A stretch of DNA of 64,000 nucleotides from an uncultured Eubacteriales bacterium (GTDB lineage Bacteria; Bacillota; Clostridia; Oscillospirales; Oscillospiraceae): positions 57,719 to 121,718 of the forward strand of contig UQSF01000003.1 of NCBI GenBank assembly GCA_900543625.1, in the 5' to 3' direction. Below are positions 32,857-42,235 of the stretch, piece after piece. Below the pieces are notes generated by a model that made no database searches, was not told the DNA's origin, and saw nothing but the letters and a program-made list of their open reading frames with translations. The position numbers were made by a program, and so were the translations under genes. Positions within the stretch are counted from its first letter, which is position 1. Each line of letters begins with the position of its first letter.

Positions 32857-32892
32857 AAGCGCCCCCGAACCGTTTTGGGTTCGGGGGCGCTT
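32857..32892. terminator. shared terminator of the 897-residue protein gene and spo0A
   Basis: A perfect 15-bp stem AAGCGCCCCCGAACC with a GTTTTG loop between convergent genes. It also forms the outer palindrome of the partial element at 32795-32855. Confidence 0.85.
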
Positions 32893-32921
32893 GTGCATCC
32901 CTTTGCTATCCATGCCGCGCG

Positions 32922-33704
32922 TCAGCACGCGCTCTGCTTCTGCCGCAGACTCAGGCAGTCGGCGATCATGGCGATGAACTCCGAATTCGTCGGCTTGCCC
33001 TTGATGTTCGAAACCGTGTAGCCGAAAAACTTCTGCAGCGTCTCCAGATCGCCGCGATCCCACGCGACCTCGATCGCGTGGCGTATCGCACGCTCAACGC
33101 GCGAGGGCGTGGTGTTGAATTTGCGCGCGACCTCGGGGTAGAGCACCTTGGTCACGGAATTGATGACGTCCATATCGTCGATGGCCAGCATGATCGCCTC
33201 GCGCAGGTACTGGTAGCCCTTGATGTGCGCCGGGACGCCGATCTCATGGATGACATCGGTGACGACGCTCTCGAGCGTGGGCGCGGGCTCGGGTGCGTCA
33301 AGCTGCGCGCACAGGCTGCCGGTGCGGCGGCGCGGACGCGCGGTCTGCCGGATGCGGTACACGAGCAGCGGCGGGTCGACCGGCTTTTGCATGAAGTACA
33401 TCGTGCCGAGATCGGCACACTCCATGAGCACCTCGTCATTGTAGATCGCGGATGTAACGATTACGCGCGGCGGCTTCTCCTTGGCCTGCAGCCGCGCCAG
33501 CAGCGACATACCGTCGACGCTTGCCAGCACGAGGTCGAGCACCACCACGTCGGGCTGAAATTCGTCGACGAGTGCCTCTGCGCGCAGCCCGTTGTCCGTC
33601 TGCGCGACCAGCTCCATGTCCGCCTCCCGGGCGATGGCCCTGGCATAGGCTGCGCGATATTCTTCACTGGGCTCTGCCACCAGTACACTGATTTTTGTTT
33701 CCAT
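32922..33704 (-). CDS. spo0A: stage 0 sporulation protein A
   Basis: A 260-residue master regulator of sporulation and early stationary phase. The receiver domain has phospho-acceptor D57 (VVVLDLVL) and the MQKPVD Lys. The C-terminal effector domain (about 150-260) shows the Spo0A signature with the recognition helix FNTTPSRVERAIRHAIEVAW and GKPTNSEFIA. At the usual N-terminal acidic pair (DD) this protein reads AEP (10-12), an unusual pocket. GAGGAGAAGG precedes the ATG. Presence of Spo0A suggests, but does not prove, a spore former. Confidence 0.96.
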   Translation of the reverse strand: METKISVLVAEPSEEYRAAYARAIAREADMELVAQTDNGLRAEALVDEFQPDVVVLDLVLASVDGMSLLARLQAKEKPPRVIVTSAIYNDEVLMECADLGTMYFMQKPVDPPLLVYRIRQTARPRRRTGSLCAQLDAPEPAPTLESVVTDVIHEIGVPAHIKGYQYLREAIMLAIDDMDVINSVTKVLYPEVARKFNTTPSRVERAIRHAIEVAWDRGDLETLQKFFGYTVSNIKGKPTNSEFIAMIADCLSLRQKQSAC

Positions 33705-34012
33705 AACCTTCTCCTCTGCAAAATTTCGGGCTTGCGGTCAGCTGTCTGATGAACCGCTCGTTTTCCCTGTCTTGCGCGGATATTTTACCATGTTTGGGAT
33801 GCTGGAATCGTGTGGTTCTTGGCGAATAACCCTAAGTTTCCGTTGACATAATCTGATATACTTCGTTGAAAAGCACAAAGATTCGGAAAAATCCATTTTT
33901 TCTCGCCCGCCTTCGACAGGTGGAACGTGTCGAGCGGGCACTGGAATTATGTAAACTTATTTTTCGACGTGCGCCGCGTTCCCTTGACGAAAGCCGCCTG
34001 TGTGCGCGGCGC
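33705..34012. other. 308-base intergenic region between spo0A and the SulP gene
   Basis: No gene is visible. It holds an imperfect hairpin at about 33905-33938 whose arms contain TTCGACA and TGTCGAG, close to the 0A-box consensus TGTCGAA, in the upstream region of spo0A. A TTGACA (33843-33848) and several AT-rich stretches lie nearby, but I could not fix a promoter for spo0A. Confidence 0.35.
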
Positions 34013-36544
34013 TCAGTCCTCGTCGCCGTGCTCGCGTTCGTGCTTTGCCTCGTGCGCGGCGTGGCGCTCGAGGCGCTCGGCCTTGTGCTCGGCGTGGCGC
34101 TGCATCTTGCGCGCGAGATCCTCGGCGTGCTTTTGCGTGCGCTCGGCGGAGTGCTCCGCGTGGCGGCGGGCACGCTCGGCCGCGCGCTGCGCCTTTTTGG
34201 CCAGCTCTGCCGCCTGCCGCTGCTCGCGTGCGACCTGCGCCTCCGCCTGGCGGCGCAGCCGCTCCTCAAGCTGCCGCTCGTGGCGCAGCTGCTGCTCGGT
34301 GGCATGCTGCTCGTGCCGCTCCTGATGCGCGGCGGCGTGCTGCTCGTGCCGCTCGAGCAGCTCGGCCTGATGCTGGGCGCGGCGCTCGTTTCGCTCGGCG
34401 CGCTCGCGCTCGATGCGTGCGCGCAGCTGCTGCCGGCGGGCGTCGATGCGCGCGGCGCTCGAGGGGTGGTTGGCGTGGAAGTCGTGGTCGAGGTGGTCGC
34501 GGCGCTCGCGCACGTGCTCGACCAGCTCGGGATAGTCCTGCTCGACGCGGTCGATGAGGCTGTCGCGCTCGACCTCGAGGTCGGTGAACACGTCGTCCTC
34601 GGAGTTGCCGAGCAGCTGCGCCAGCTCGTCCGTGTGTCCCTCGAGATGCAGCAGCACCTCGTCGGCGTCGATGCTGCCGAAGTGGAAGTCCTCGTTGAGG
34701 AAGTGCTCGAGCATGGCGCGGCGCGCGCTCACGTCGTCCGTTGTGCGCATGCGCGCGAGCATGAGCTGGACGTTGCGCTCGATCTGCACCTCCGCGTCCG
34801 CACCGTAGAGCCACTCAAGCTCCTGCAGCTGGCGGATGTCGTCCATATTGCCGGGGATCCGCTGATACGAGCTGCCGGGGTCGAGCGTCACGCCGGCGTC
34901 GCGCAGCGCGCCGCGGATCGTGCGGCGCACGGCGCCGGTCTCAATGAGCTCGCCGGCCTCAAAGTGGCGCAGCTGGTCGTTGACCTCGCCGATGTGCTCG
35001 GTCAGATAAAAGCGCACGCCCTGCGCGCGCAGCTTGCGGTTGAGCGCGACGAGCCGGTCGCAGGCGGTGATGTCCACGCTCACGACGGCGCTGCCGTCGA
35101 CGATGACGGCCTGCGTGTCGGGCTGCAGCGTGCCTTCAATGTCCTCCTGAAAGCGGCGGATGTTTGCAAAGAACAGGCTGCCGCTGAAGCGGTAGAGCAC
35201 GATGTGCGGCAGCGGCTGCACCCCGCTGACGCGGTCGATCGGGAAGAAGCCGGACTTGCCCGGCAGTGTGCCGAGGAAGGTGCGCTGCGGCGCTGCGGCG
35301 CGCATGAGCACGTCGACAAACGACAGCACCATGCCCACGAGCACGCCCTTGATCGCACCGAGCAGCAGCACGCCGAGAAACGCTCCGGCGAAGATGCCGA
35401 GCTCCACGCGGTTGACGCGCCAGAGCCGCCGCGCGATGCCGAACTCCGTCGCCCCGATGAGCGCGTTGACGACGATGGCCGTCAGCACCGGAACGGGCAG
35501 AAAGCGGATGAGCGGCGTGGCGAAGAGCAGCACGAGCAGCATGGTCACGCTCGCCGTGACGGACACGAGCTGCGTTTTCCCGCCGTTGCGCTCATTGACC
35601 GCCGTGCGCGACACGCTGCCCGACACGACGCAGCAGCCGACGAGCCCGGCGGCGACGTTGCACACGGCGTAGGCTGCGATCTCGCGGCGGCCGTTGAGCC
35701 GGTAGCCGTTTTTCTGCGCTGTGCCGGACGAGGCCAGCAGCGTCTCGGCCAGGATCACGGCCGCGACCGGCAGCGTCGCCACGAGCGCCTCGGTAAACGG
35801 CAGCGCCGTGAGATCCGGCAGCACGGGCTTCGGCAATCCGCGCGGCACGGCGGCCAGCAGCGCCACGCCCCATGCATCCAGCGGCGCAAACGCGCCGAGC
35901 AGCCCGCCGAGCACCATCATCACCAGCACCCACGGCACCTTCGGCCACTTGCGCGGCGCAAGCAGCAGGATCGCCAGAGTCGCAAAGCCGAGCGCGGCGG
36001 TCGGCAGGTTGACGGCCTTTGCCGCGTCAAAAATATGCTCCAGCAGCTCGAACAGCTCGCCCGTGCCCGTGCCCGAGCCGAGCAGCTTCGGCACCTGCAT
36101 GAGGATGATCTCGCAGCAGACGCCGCTGATGAACCCGCCCATGACGGGCTCGGAGATGTAATCGACGGCCCTGTCCGCGCGCACGAGCGCGAACACTGCC
36201 AGCCACAGCGCGACGTAGAGCGTCAGCACCGGCACGATGCGCATGGCCTCCGCGCTGCCGGCTGTGACGCCGAGCGAGGCGAGCACCGCGCCGATCATGG
36301 CGGCGGGCGCGGCATCCACGCCGAAGATGAATTCCCGCGTCGTGCTGAGCATCGCAAAGAGCAGGATCGGGATCAGCGACCCGTACAGACCGTAGACCGG
36401 CGGCAGACCCGCCAGCTGGGCATAGCCCATGGAGATCGGGATGGACAGCAGCGCGATGAGCACGCCGGAAAACAGATCCGGCCCGAGCTGTTGCCGGTCA
36501 TAGCCCCGCAGGGAGGCAAACAGCGGTTGTGAGAGCGCTTTCAT
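34013..36544 (-). CDS. SulP-family anion transporter with STAS domain and a long charged tail
   Basis: An 843-residue protein. Residues about 20-415 are the multi-helix SulP transport domain (GPDLFSGVLIALLSIPISMGYAQ is the family start, with SGSVSRTAVNERNGGKTQ in the core). Residues about 445-550 are a STAS domain (VDGSAVVSVDITACDRL). Beyond it, about 560-685 forms an acidic helical region and 690-843 a His/Arg/Glu/Ala-rich coiled coil full of RHAEH-type repeats. Usual SulP proteins end near 560-600. Substrates in the family are sulfate, bicarbonate or other anions; which one is unknown. AGGTGA precedes the ATG. Confidence 0.92.
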   Translation of the reverse strand: MKALSQPLFASLRGYDRQQLGPDLFSGVLIALLSIPISMGYAQLAGLPPVYGLYGSLIPILLFAMLSTTREFIFGVDAAPAAMIGAVLASLGVTAGSAEAMRIVPVLTLYVALWLAVFALVRADRAVDYISEPVMGGFISGVCCEIILMQVPKLLGSGTGTGELFELLEHIFDAAKAVNLPTAALGFATLAILLLAPRKWPKVPWVLVMMVLGGLLGAFAPLDAWGVALLAAVPRGLPKPVLPDLTALPFTEALVATLPVAAVILAETLLASSGTAQKNGYRLNGRREIAAYAVCNVAAGLVGCCVVSGSVSRTAVNERNGGKTQLVSVTASVTMLLVLLFATPLIRFLPVPVLTAIVVNALIGATEFGIARRLWRVNRVELGIFAGAFLGVLLLGAIKGVLVGMVLSFVDVLMRAAAPQRTFLGTLPGKSGFFPIDRVSGVQPLPHIVLYRFSGSLFFANIRRFQEDIEGTLQPDTQAVIVDGSAVVSVDITACDRLVALNRKLRAQGVRFYLTEHIGEVNDQLRHFEAGELIETGAVRRTIRGALRDAGVTLDPGSSYQRIPGNMDDIRQLQELEWLYGADAEVQIERNVQLMLARMRTTDDVSARRAMLEHFLNEDFHFGSIDADEVLLHLEGHTDELAQLLGNSEDDVFTDLEVERDSLIDRVEQDYPELVEHVRERRDHLDHDFHANHPSSAARIDARRQQLRARIERERAERNERRAQHQAELLERHEQHAAAHQERHEQHATEQQLRHERQLEERLRRQAEAQVAREQRQAAELAKKAQRAAERARRHAEHSAERTQKHAEDLARKMQRHAEHKAERLERHAAHEAKHEREHGDED

Positions 36545-36585
36545 AACATCACCTGAATTACATTATAAGGTATGGGATCCCCTGC

Positions 36586-37865
36586 TCAGGCGAGCAGGGT
36601 GTCGAGTCCGGCGTCGAGCCGGGCGTTGCGCTTCGGGCGCGGACGGTCGATGATCCGGCCGCGCGCGACGACCATGTCGAGCGTGCGCAGCGCGCGCAGA
36701 TCCTCGAGCGGGTTTTCGCTCGTGACGAGCATATCGGCGCACAGGCCGGGGCGGAGCGTGCCGGTCACGTCGCCGAGACCTGCCATGCGCGCGCTCTGAC
36801 CGGTGGCGCAGTAGAGCGCGCAGGCGTTGGACGCGCCGGCGTATTCGTGGAAATAGCACAGCTCGCGCCAGAAATCATACTGCGCGACCCACTGGCAGCT
36901 CGTGTCGTTGCCGAGCACGACGGGGATGCCGTGCGCGAGCGCGGCCTTCGCGCAGGCGATCATGCCGTCAAAGACGACGCGGCCGTTGAACTGCTCGTCC
37001 TCGGTCAGGTGCGTGACCGCGCGGTCCGCGCATACGGCAGCGCGGGCGAGAACGTTGCGCACAAAAATGCGCCCCGCTCCTCAAACAGCCGCAGGATCTC
37101 GTCGTCCGGCTTTGCGCCGTGCTCGATGGAGTCGACGCCGTTTTGCAGCGCGATGCGCACGCCCTCCGTGGACTCGGTGTGCGCCGCCACGGTGTAGCCG
37201 AGCGCGTGCGCGCGCTCGCACACGGCGCGCACCATCTCAGCCGGCATTTTCACCTCGCCGGGCATGCCGCGCTCGGTCGCGTCCATGACGCCGCCGGTGA
37301 TCATGAGCTTGACAAGGTCTGCGCCCTGCGCGTGTACGGCGTCGACCTGTGCGAGCGCCTCGTCAACGGTCCTGGCCGCGATGGCGACCGAGCCCGCCAT
37401 GTGTCCGCCGGGGACGGAGATGGCCTCGTTTGCCGCGAGCACGCGCGGCCCGATGCGGCGTCCGGTGCGGATCTCGTCGCGCAGGCGCGTGTCGAACGTG
37501 TCCAGCCCGCCGACGGTGCGGATCGTCGTCACGCCGCCGAGCAGCTCGGTGCGCGCAAAGGAACACACCATGCGGTAGGCCACCGCGCGCGAGACGGGGT
37601 TTGAAAGGATGCGGCGCACGAGCGTTTCCAGATCGCGCTGCTTTTTCTGGATCTTGCCGTTTCCGGCCAGATGCACGTGCATATTGATCAGACCCGGCAG
37701 CAGGTAGCGCCCGTGCAGGTCGATGCGCGTATACCCCGCCGGTGCGGTACCGGCGGGCACGATGTCCGTGATCGTCTCGCCGTCCGTGAGCACGCACAGC
37801 CCCGGCTGCACGCGCATATCCTGTGTGCCGTCGATCAGATTGGCGTTGTCAAAGGCATACTTCAT
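36586..37865 (-). pseudogene. amidohydrolase (imidazolonepropionase-like), frameshifted
   Basis: Two overlapping frames encode one metal-dependent amidohydrolase of about 425 residues. The first (37865 to about 37030) has MHVHLAG with the two metal His, the Lys ligand region LVKLMITGG, AAHTES and SIEHG. The second (to 36586) carries LGNDT with the catalytic Asp and the C-terminal beta-sandwich (GTLRPGLCADMLV). The frames join near 37026-37032 in a GCGCG run: two extra bases there, or one missing, explain the shift (PYARTARS versus YADRAVTH). It is a pseudogene unless this is a sequencing error. Such enzymes act on prolyl dipeptides or cyclic amides; the substrate is unknown. Confidence 0.85.
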
Positions 37866-37954
37866 CGCAGTCTCTCTTTCCGGACCGGCGCGCTGCGCCG
37901 GTCAAAGTGCATAAAAAAGTGGCTTCGTGTTTGGTCAGGCTGCCAGCCGCGCCG

Positions 37955-38881
37955 TCATGCAAGCGTGGCCGTGAAGCAGTGCCACTCCTCAAGGCTGTCG
38001 TGCGCCGTGACCGTGAAGCCCGCGCGCTCGATGGCGGCGCGCACCTCGTCCTCGCGCCCGTCGATGATGCCCGAGCAGATGAACGTGCCGCCCGGGGCGA
38101 GAAATGCCGGGGCGTGCGCGGCCAGCGGGATGATGACGTCGGACACGATGTTTGCCAGCACGAGATCATACCCCGTGCCGAGATGCCGGCGCAGTCCGGC
38201 GTCGGCGAGGATGTCGCCTGCGCAGACGGTGAACCGGTCGTCAGAAAAGCCGTTGAGCGCGGCGTTGCCCGCCGCGACCTCGGGCGCTTTGGGGTCGATG
38301 TCGCAGCCGGTGACGTGTGCGCAGCCGAGCAGCAGCGCACCGATGCCGAGGATGCCGCTGCCGCAGCCGAGGTCGAGCGCGGTCTTGCCCGCGCCGGCGT
38401 ACTGCTCGAGCGCGGCGAGGCACATGCGCGTTGTGGGGTGGCTGCCCGTGCCGAAGATGAGCCCCGGATCGAGCCGCAGCGCAATGCGTCCGTCCGCCGG
38501 AGCATCGAGCCATTCGGGCACGACGACGAGCTTTTCACCGACTTCGATCGGCTGATAGTACTGCCGCCAGTTATTCTCCCAGTCGCTGTCGCGCACGGTC
38601 GCGGTCGTCAGCTCGCGGCCGATGCCGGCGCGGATGGACGCAAGCTGCGCGCGGCCGTCATCATCGTCCGAGAGGTAGAACTTGATGCGCGACACGCCGC
38701 GAAACTGCGCCTCGAGCGCGTCGTCAACGTAGTCCCAATACTGATGGTTGTGCTCGAGAAATTCCTGAAAATCCGCCTCGTCCTCCACGACCATGCCGCC
38801 GGCGCCCAGCTCGGCCAGCTGCGCGCAGACGTCGTCGATCTCATCGCTGCGGGTGGGGACGGACACTTCGATCCATTGCAT
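37955..38881 (-). CDS. prmA: ribosomal protein L11 methyltransferase
   Basis: A 308-residue SAM-dependent enzyme that trimethylates ribosomal protein L11. The N-terminal substrate-recognition domain (about 1-115) starts MQWIEVSVPTRSDEIDDVCA. The methyltransferase domain has GTGSHPTTRMCL, the SAM motif DLGCGSGILGIG and LANIVSDVI. The start at 38881 is preceded by AAAGGAG. A hairpin (GCCGCCC/GGGCGGC) lies in the short leader. Confidence 0.96.
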   Translation of the reverse strand: MQWIEVSVPTRSDEIDDVCAQLAELGAGGMVVEDEADFQEFLEHNHQYWDYVDDALEAQFRGVSRIKFYLSDDDDGRAQLASIRAGIGRELTTATVRDSDWENNWRQYYQPIEVGEKLVVVPEWLDAPADGRIALRLDPGLIFGTGSHPTTRMCLAALEQYAGAGKTALDLGCGSGILGIGALLLGCAHVTGCDIDPKAPEVAAGNAALNGFSDDRFTVCAGDILADAGLRRHLGTGYDLVLANIVSDVIIPLAAHAPAFLAPGGTFICSGIIDGREDEVRAAIERAGFTVTAHDSLEEWHCFTATLA

Positions 38882-38956
38882 ATGCAGTGCTCCTTTGTGC
38901 GTGATTTGCCGCCCCGCGCAGGGCGGCAGGCGATTATTATTATATGGTATCTTCTC

Positions 38957-38985
38957 ATTATACCGCGTGACGCGGCGCTTGAAAA
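38957..38985 (-). promoter_or_regulatory. prmA promoter
   Basis: On the minus strand TTTTCA and TATAAT are separated by 17 bases. The remaining bases to 39200 hold no visible gene. Confidence 0.5.
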
Positions 38986-39208
38986 GTGGGCGCGGCGGCT
39001 TTTTACACATTTTTTGGCATGCGGGCAAAAAACGGCCCGTTCGAGCGGAGCGTACATCGGCCGGCGGCTGCGGGAATATTCGCGCGAATGCATATTTCAC
39101 TGCCGCTTACAGGCGCCGCAGCGCGGAAAAGTGCGTATAAACACCCCGTTTTTGTGAATATCACGGAAAGAATATGATTTTTTCGGCGAATTTTATGCAG
39201 ATGGAGGG

Positions 39209-39237
39209 TTGACATTTGCACGAAAAAGGTGAATAAT
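39209..39237 (+). promoter_or_regulatory. argG promoter
   Basis: TTGACA (39209-39214) and AATAAT (39232-39237) are separated by 17 bases. Just downstream TTATGAATGAATAATCA (39247-39263) resembles an ARG box (TGAAT...ATTCA) and could bind ArgR, but the match is partial. Confidence 0.6.
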
Positions 39238-39278
39238 ATGCACATCTTATGAATGAATAATCAATGGAGGTACCCATT

Positions 39279-40499
<1,221 letters not shown>

Positions 40500-40571
40500 G
40501 CGGTACAATAAATATATCGTAAGATTTTCTCCCCGCGCCGGGTCCCCCGGCGCGGGAAGATCGTTCCAAAC

Positions 40572-40657
40572 GCCTCGCAAATGTGCGCGCATGACGCGTG
40601 CGCTGCAGCGAGCTGCATCTTTTTCAAACGAGAGCCCGGCGAAGCGGGTCTCGTTTG
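40572..40657 (-). repeat. decayed copy of the palindrome-flanked structured element
   Basis: On the minus strand: a hairpin with CAAACGAG/CTCGTTTG arms, AAAAAG, then CTGCAGCGCACGCG and CGCGCAC(A)TTTGC, the same order as in the copy at 48.8 kb but with a shortened internal loop. It lies between argG and argH. Confidence 0.6.
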
Positions 40658-40685
40658 AGATAACGCACGAAGGGAGACCATCACC

Positions 40686-42062
40686 ATGGCAAAAATGTGG
40701 GCGGGCCGCACGGCCGGCGTGACCGATCCGGTCGCGGACGATTTCAATTCCTCCATCCGCTTCGACAGCCGTATGTACCGCGAGGACATCACGGGCAGCA
40801 TGGCGCACGCGGCGATGCTCGGCGCACAGCACATCCTCCCGCAGGCGGACGCCGATGCCATCATCGACGCGCTGCAGGGCATTCTGGATGACATCGACAG
40901 CGGCGCGCTGACGTTCGACCCCGCGTGCGAGGACATCCACATGTTCGTCGAGCAGGTGCTCACCGCGCGCATCGGCGACCTCGGCAAGAAGCTGCACACC
41001 GCCCGCTCGCGCAACGATCAGGTCGCGCTCGACCTGCGCATGTACCTGCGCAGCGAAACGAACGACATCATCGCGCTCACGAAGGACGTGCTCACGGCGC
41101 TCGTGGAGCAGGCCGAGGCGCACAAGGGCGACATCCTGCCCGGCTACACGCACCTGCAGCGCGCGCAGCCCATCACCTTCGGCCACCACCTGATGGCCTA
41201 TGCCATGATGCTCCTGCGCGACATTGACCGCATGCAGGATGCGGTCAGGCGCATGAACGTCTCGCCCATCGGCTGCTGCGCTCTCGCCGGCACGACGTAT
41301 GACACCGACCGGTTCTTCGAGGCCAAACAGCTCGGCTTTGACGACGTGGCGCGCAACAGTCTCGACGGCGTGTCCGACCGGGACTTCTGCGTCGAGCTGC
41401 TCGATGCCTACGCCATCGAGATGATGCACCTCTCGCGTCTGAGCGAGGAGCTGGTGCTCTGGTCGAGCTGGGAGTTTCAGTTCGTGCAGCTCTCGGACAG
41501 CTACACGACCGGCTCGTCGATCATGCCGCAGAAGAAAAACCCCGACATGGCCGAGCTCGTGCGCGGCAAGACCGGCCGCGTCTACGGCGACCTCATCGCC
41601 ATGCTCACGGCGCTCAAGGGCCTGCCGCTGGCATATAATAAGGATATGCAGGAGGATAAGGAGGCCGTGTTCGACGCGGTCGACACCGTGAAGATGTGTC
41701 TGCGCGTCATGGCGCCGATGCTCGCGACCATGACCGTGCGCGCCGACAAGATGCTCCACGCGGCGCAGACGGGCTTCCTCAACGCGACTGACCTTGCCGA
41801 CTATCTCGTCACGAAGGGGCTGCCTTTCCGCAGCGCGTACAAGGTTTCCGGCCAGCTCGTGGCCTACTGCATCGCGCATGACACCGTGCTCGAAAAGCTG
41901 CCGCTCGAGACGTTCCGGACCTTCAGCGCGCTCTTTGATGACGGCGTGTATGCCGCCATCGACCTCAAAAACTGCGTCACGCGGCGCGTGTCCTACGGCG
42001 GCACGTCCGTGCCGAGCGTCGAGGCGCAGATCGCCTGGGTCACGCAGCAGCTCGAGGCATAA
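40686..42062 (+). CDS. argH: argininosuccinate lyase
   Basis: A 458-residue enzyme that releases fumarate and arginine from argininosuccinate. Family motifs are present: ARSRNDQVALD near residue 110, GYTHLQRAQPITFGHH (catalytic His) and the SSIMPQKKNPDMAE signature loop. GGGAGA precedes the start. Probably cotranscribed with argG. Confidence 0.97.
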   Translation: MAKMWAGRTAGVTDPVADDFNSSIRFDSRMYREDITGSMAHAAMLGAQHILPQADADAIIDALQGILDDIDSGALTFDPACEDIHMFVEQVLTARIGDLGKKLHTARSRNDQVALDLRMYLRSETNDIIALTKDVLTALVEQAEAHKGDILPGYTHLQRAQPITFGHHLMAYAMMLLRDIDRMQDAVRRMNVSPIGCCALAGTTYDTDRFFEAKQLGFDDVARNSLDGVSDRDFCVELLDAYAIEMMHLSRLSEELVLWSSWEFQFVQLSDSYTTGSSIMPQKKNPDMAELVRGKTGRVYGDLIAMLTALKGLPLAYNKDMQEDKEAVFDAVDTVKMCLRVMAPMLATMTVRADKMLHAAQTGFLNATDLADYLVTKGLPFRSAYKVSGQLVAYCIAHDTVLEKLPLETFRTFSALFDDGVYAAIDLKNCVTRRVSYGGTSVPSVEAQIAWVTQQLEA

Positions 42063-42080
42063 GCACATACGTATATTTTT

Positions 42081-42120
42081 TGCAAGACCGGCGCTCCCAT
42101 TTGGGAGCGCCGGTCTTGCA
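42081..42120 (+). terminator. perfect 18-bp hairpin after argH
   Basis: TGCAAGACCGGCGCTCCC pairs perfectly around ATTT. T-rich sequence lies before, not after, the stem on the plus strand, so efficiency is uncertain. Its 3' end overlaps the -35 box of the next promoter. Confidence 0.65.
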
Positions 42121-42144
42121 TTGCACAAAAAAATCCTGTACAAT
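42116..42144 (+). promoter_or_regulatory. promoter of the first SLH gene
   Basis: TTGCAT (42116-42121) and TACAAT (42139-42144) are separated by 17 bases. An inverted pair TTGCACAA (42121-42128) and TTGTGCAA (42155-42162) brackets the start region and could be an operator. Confidence 0.65.
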
Positions 42145-42179
42145 AAACAAAAAATTGTGCAAAAAGGCTTGCCATTTCC

Positions 42180-42190
42180 GGGGGGGGGGG
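42180..42190 (+). repeat. homopolymeric G11 tract upstream of a surface-protein gene
   Basis: Eleven consecutive G lie 45 bases before the start codon. The tract falls in the 5' leader of the promoter at 42116-42144. It also falls inside the 19-base spacer of a possible second promoter, TTGCCA (42169-42174) and TATCCT (42194-42199). Confidence 0.85.
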
Positions 42191-42235
42191 TGGTATCCTT
42201 TTTAATACCCACTTTGTTGAAAAAGGAGAAATGGT

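Noticed and set aside
33866..36532. 888-codon plus-strand frame antisense to the SulP gene
   Set aside because: Arg/His/Ala-rich shadow; the SulP and STAS motifs on the minus strand are decisive.
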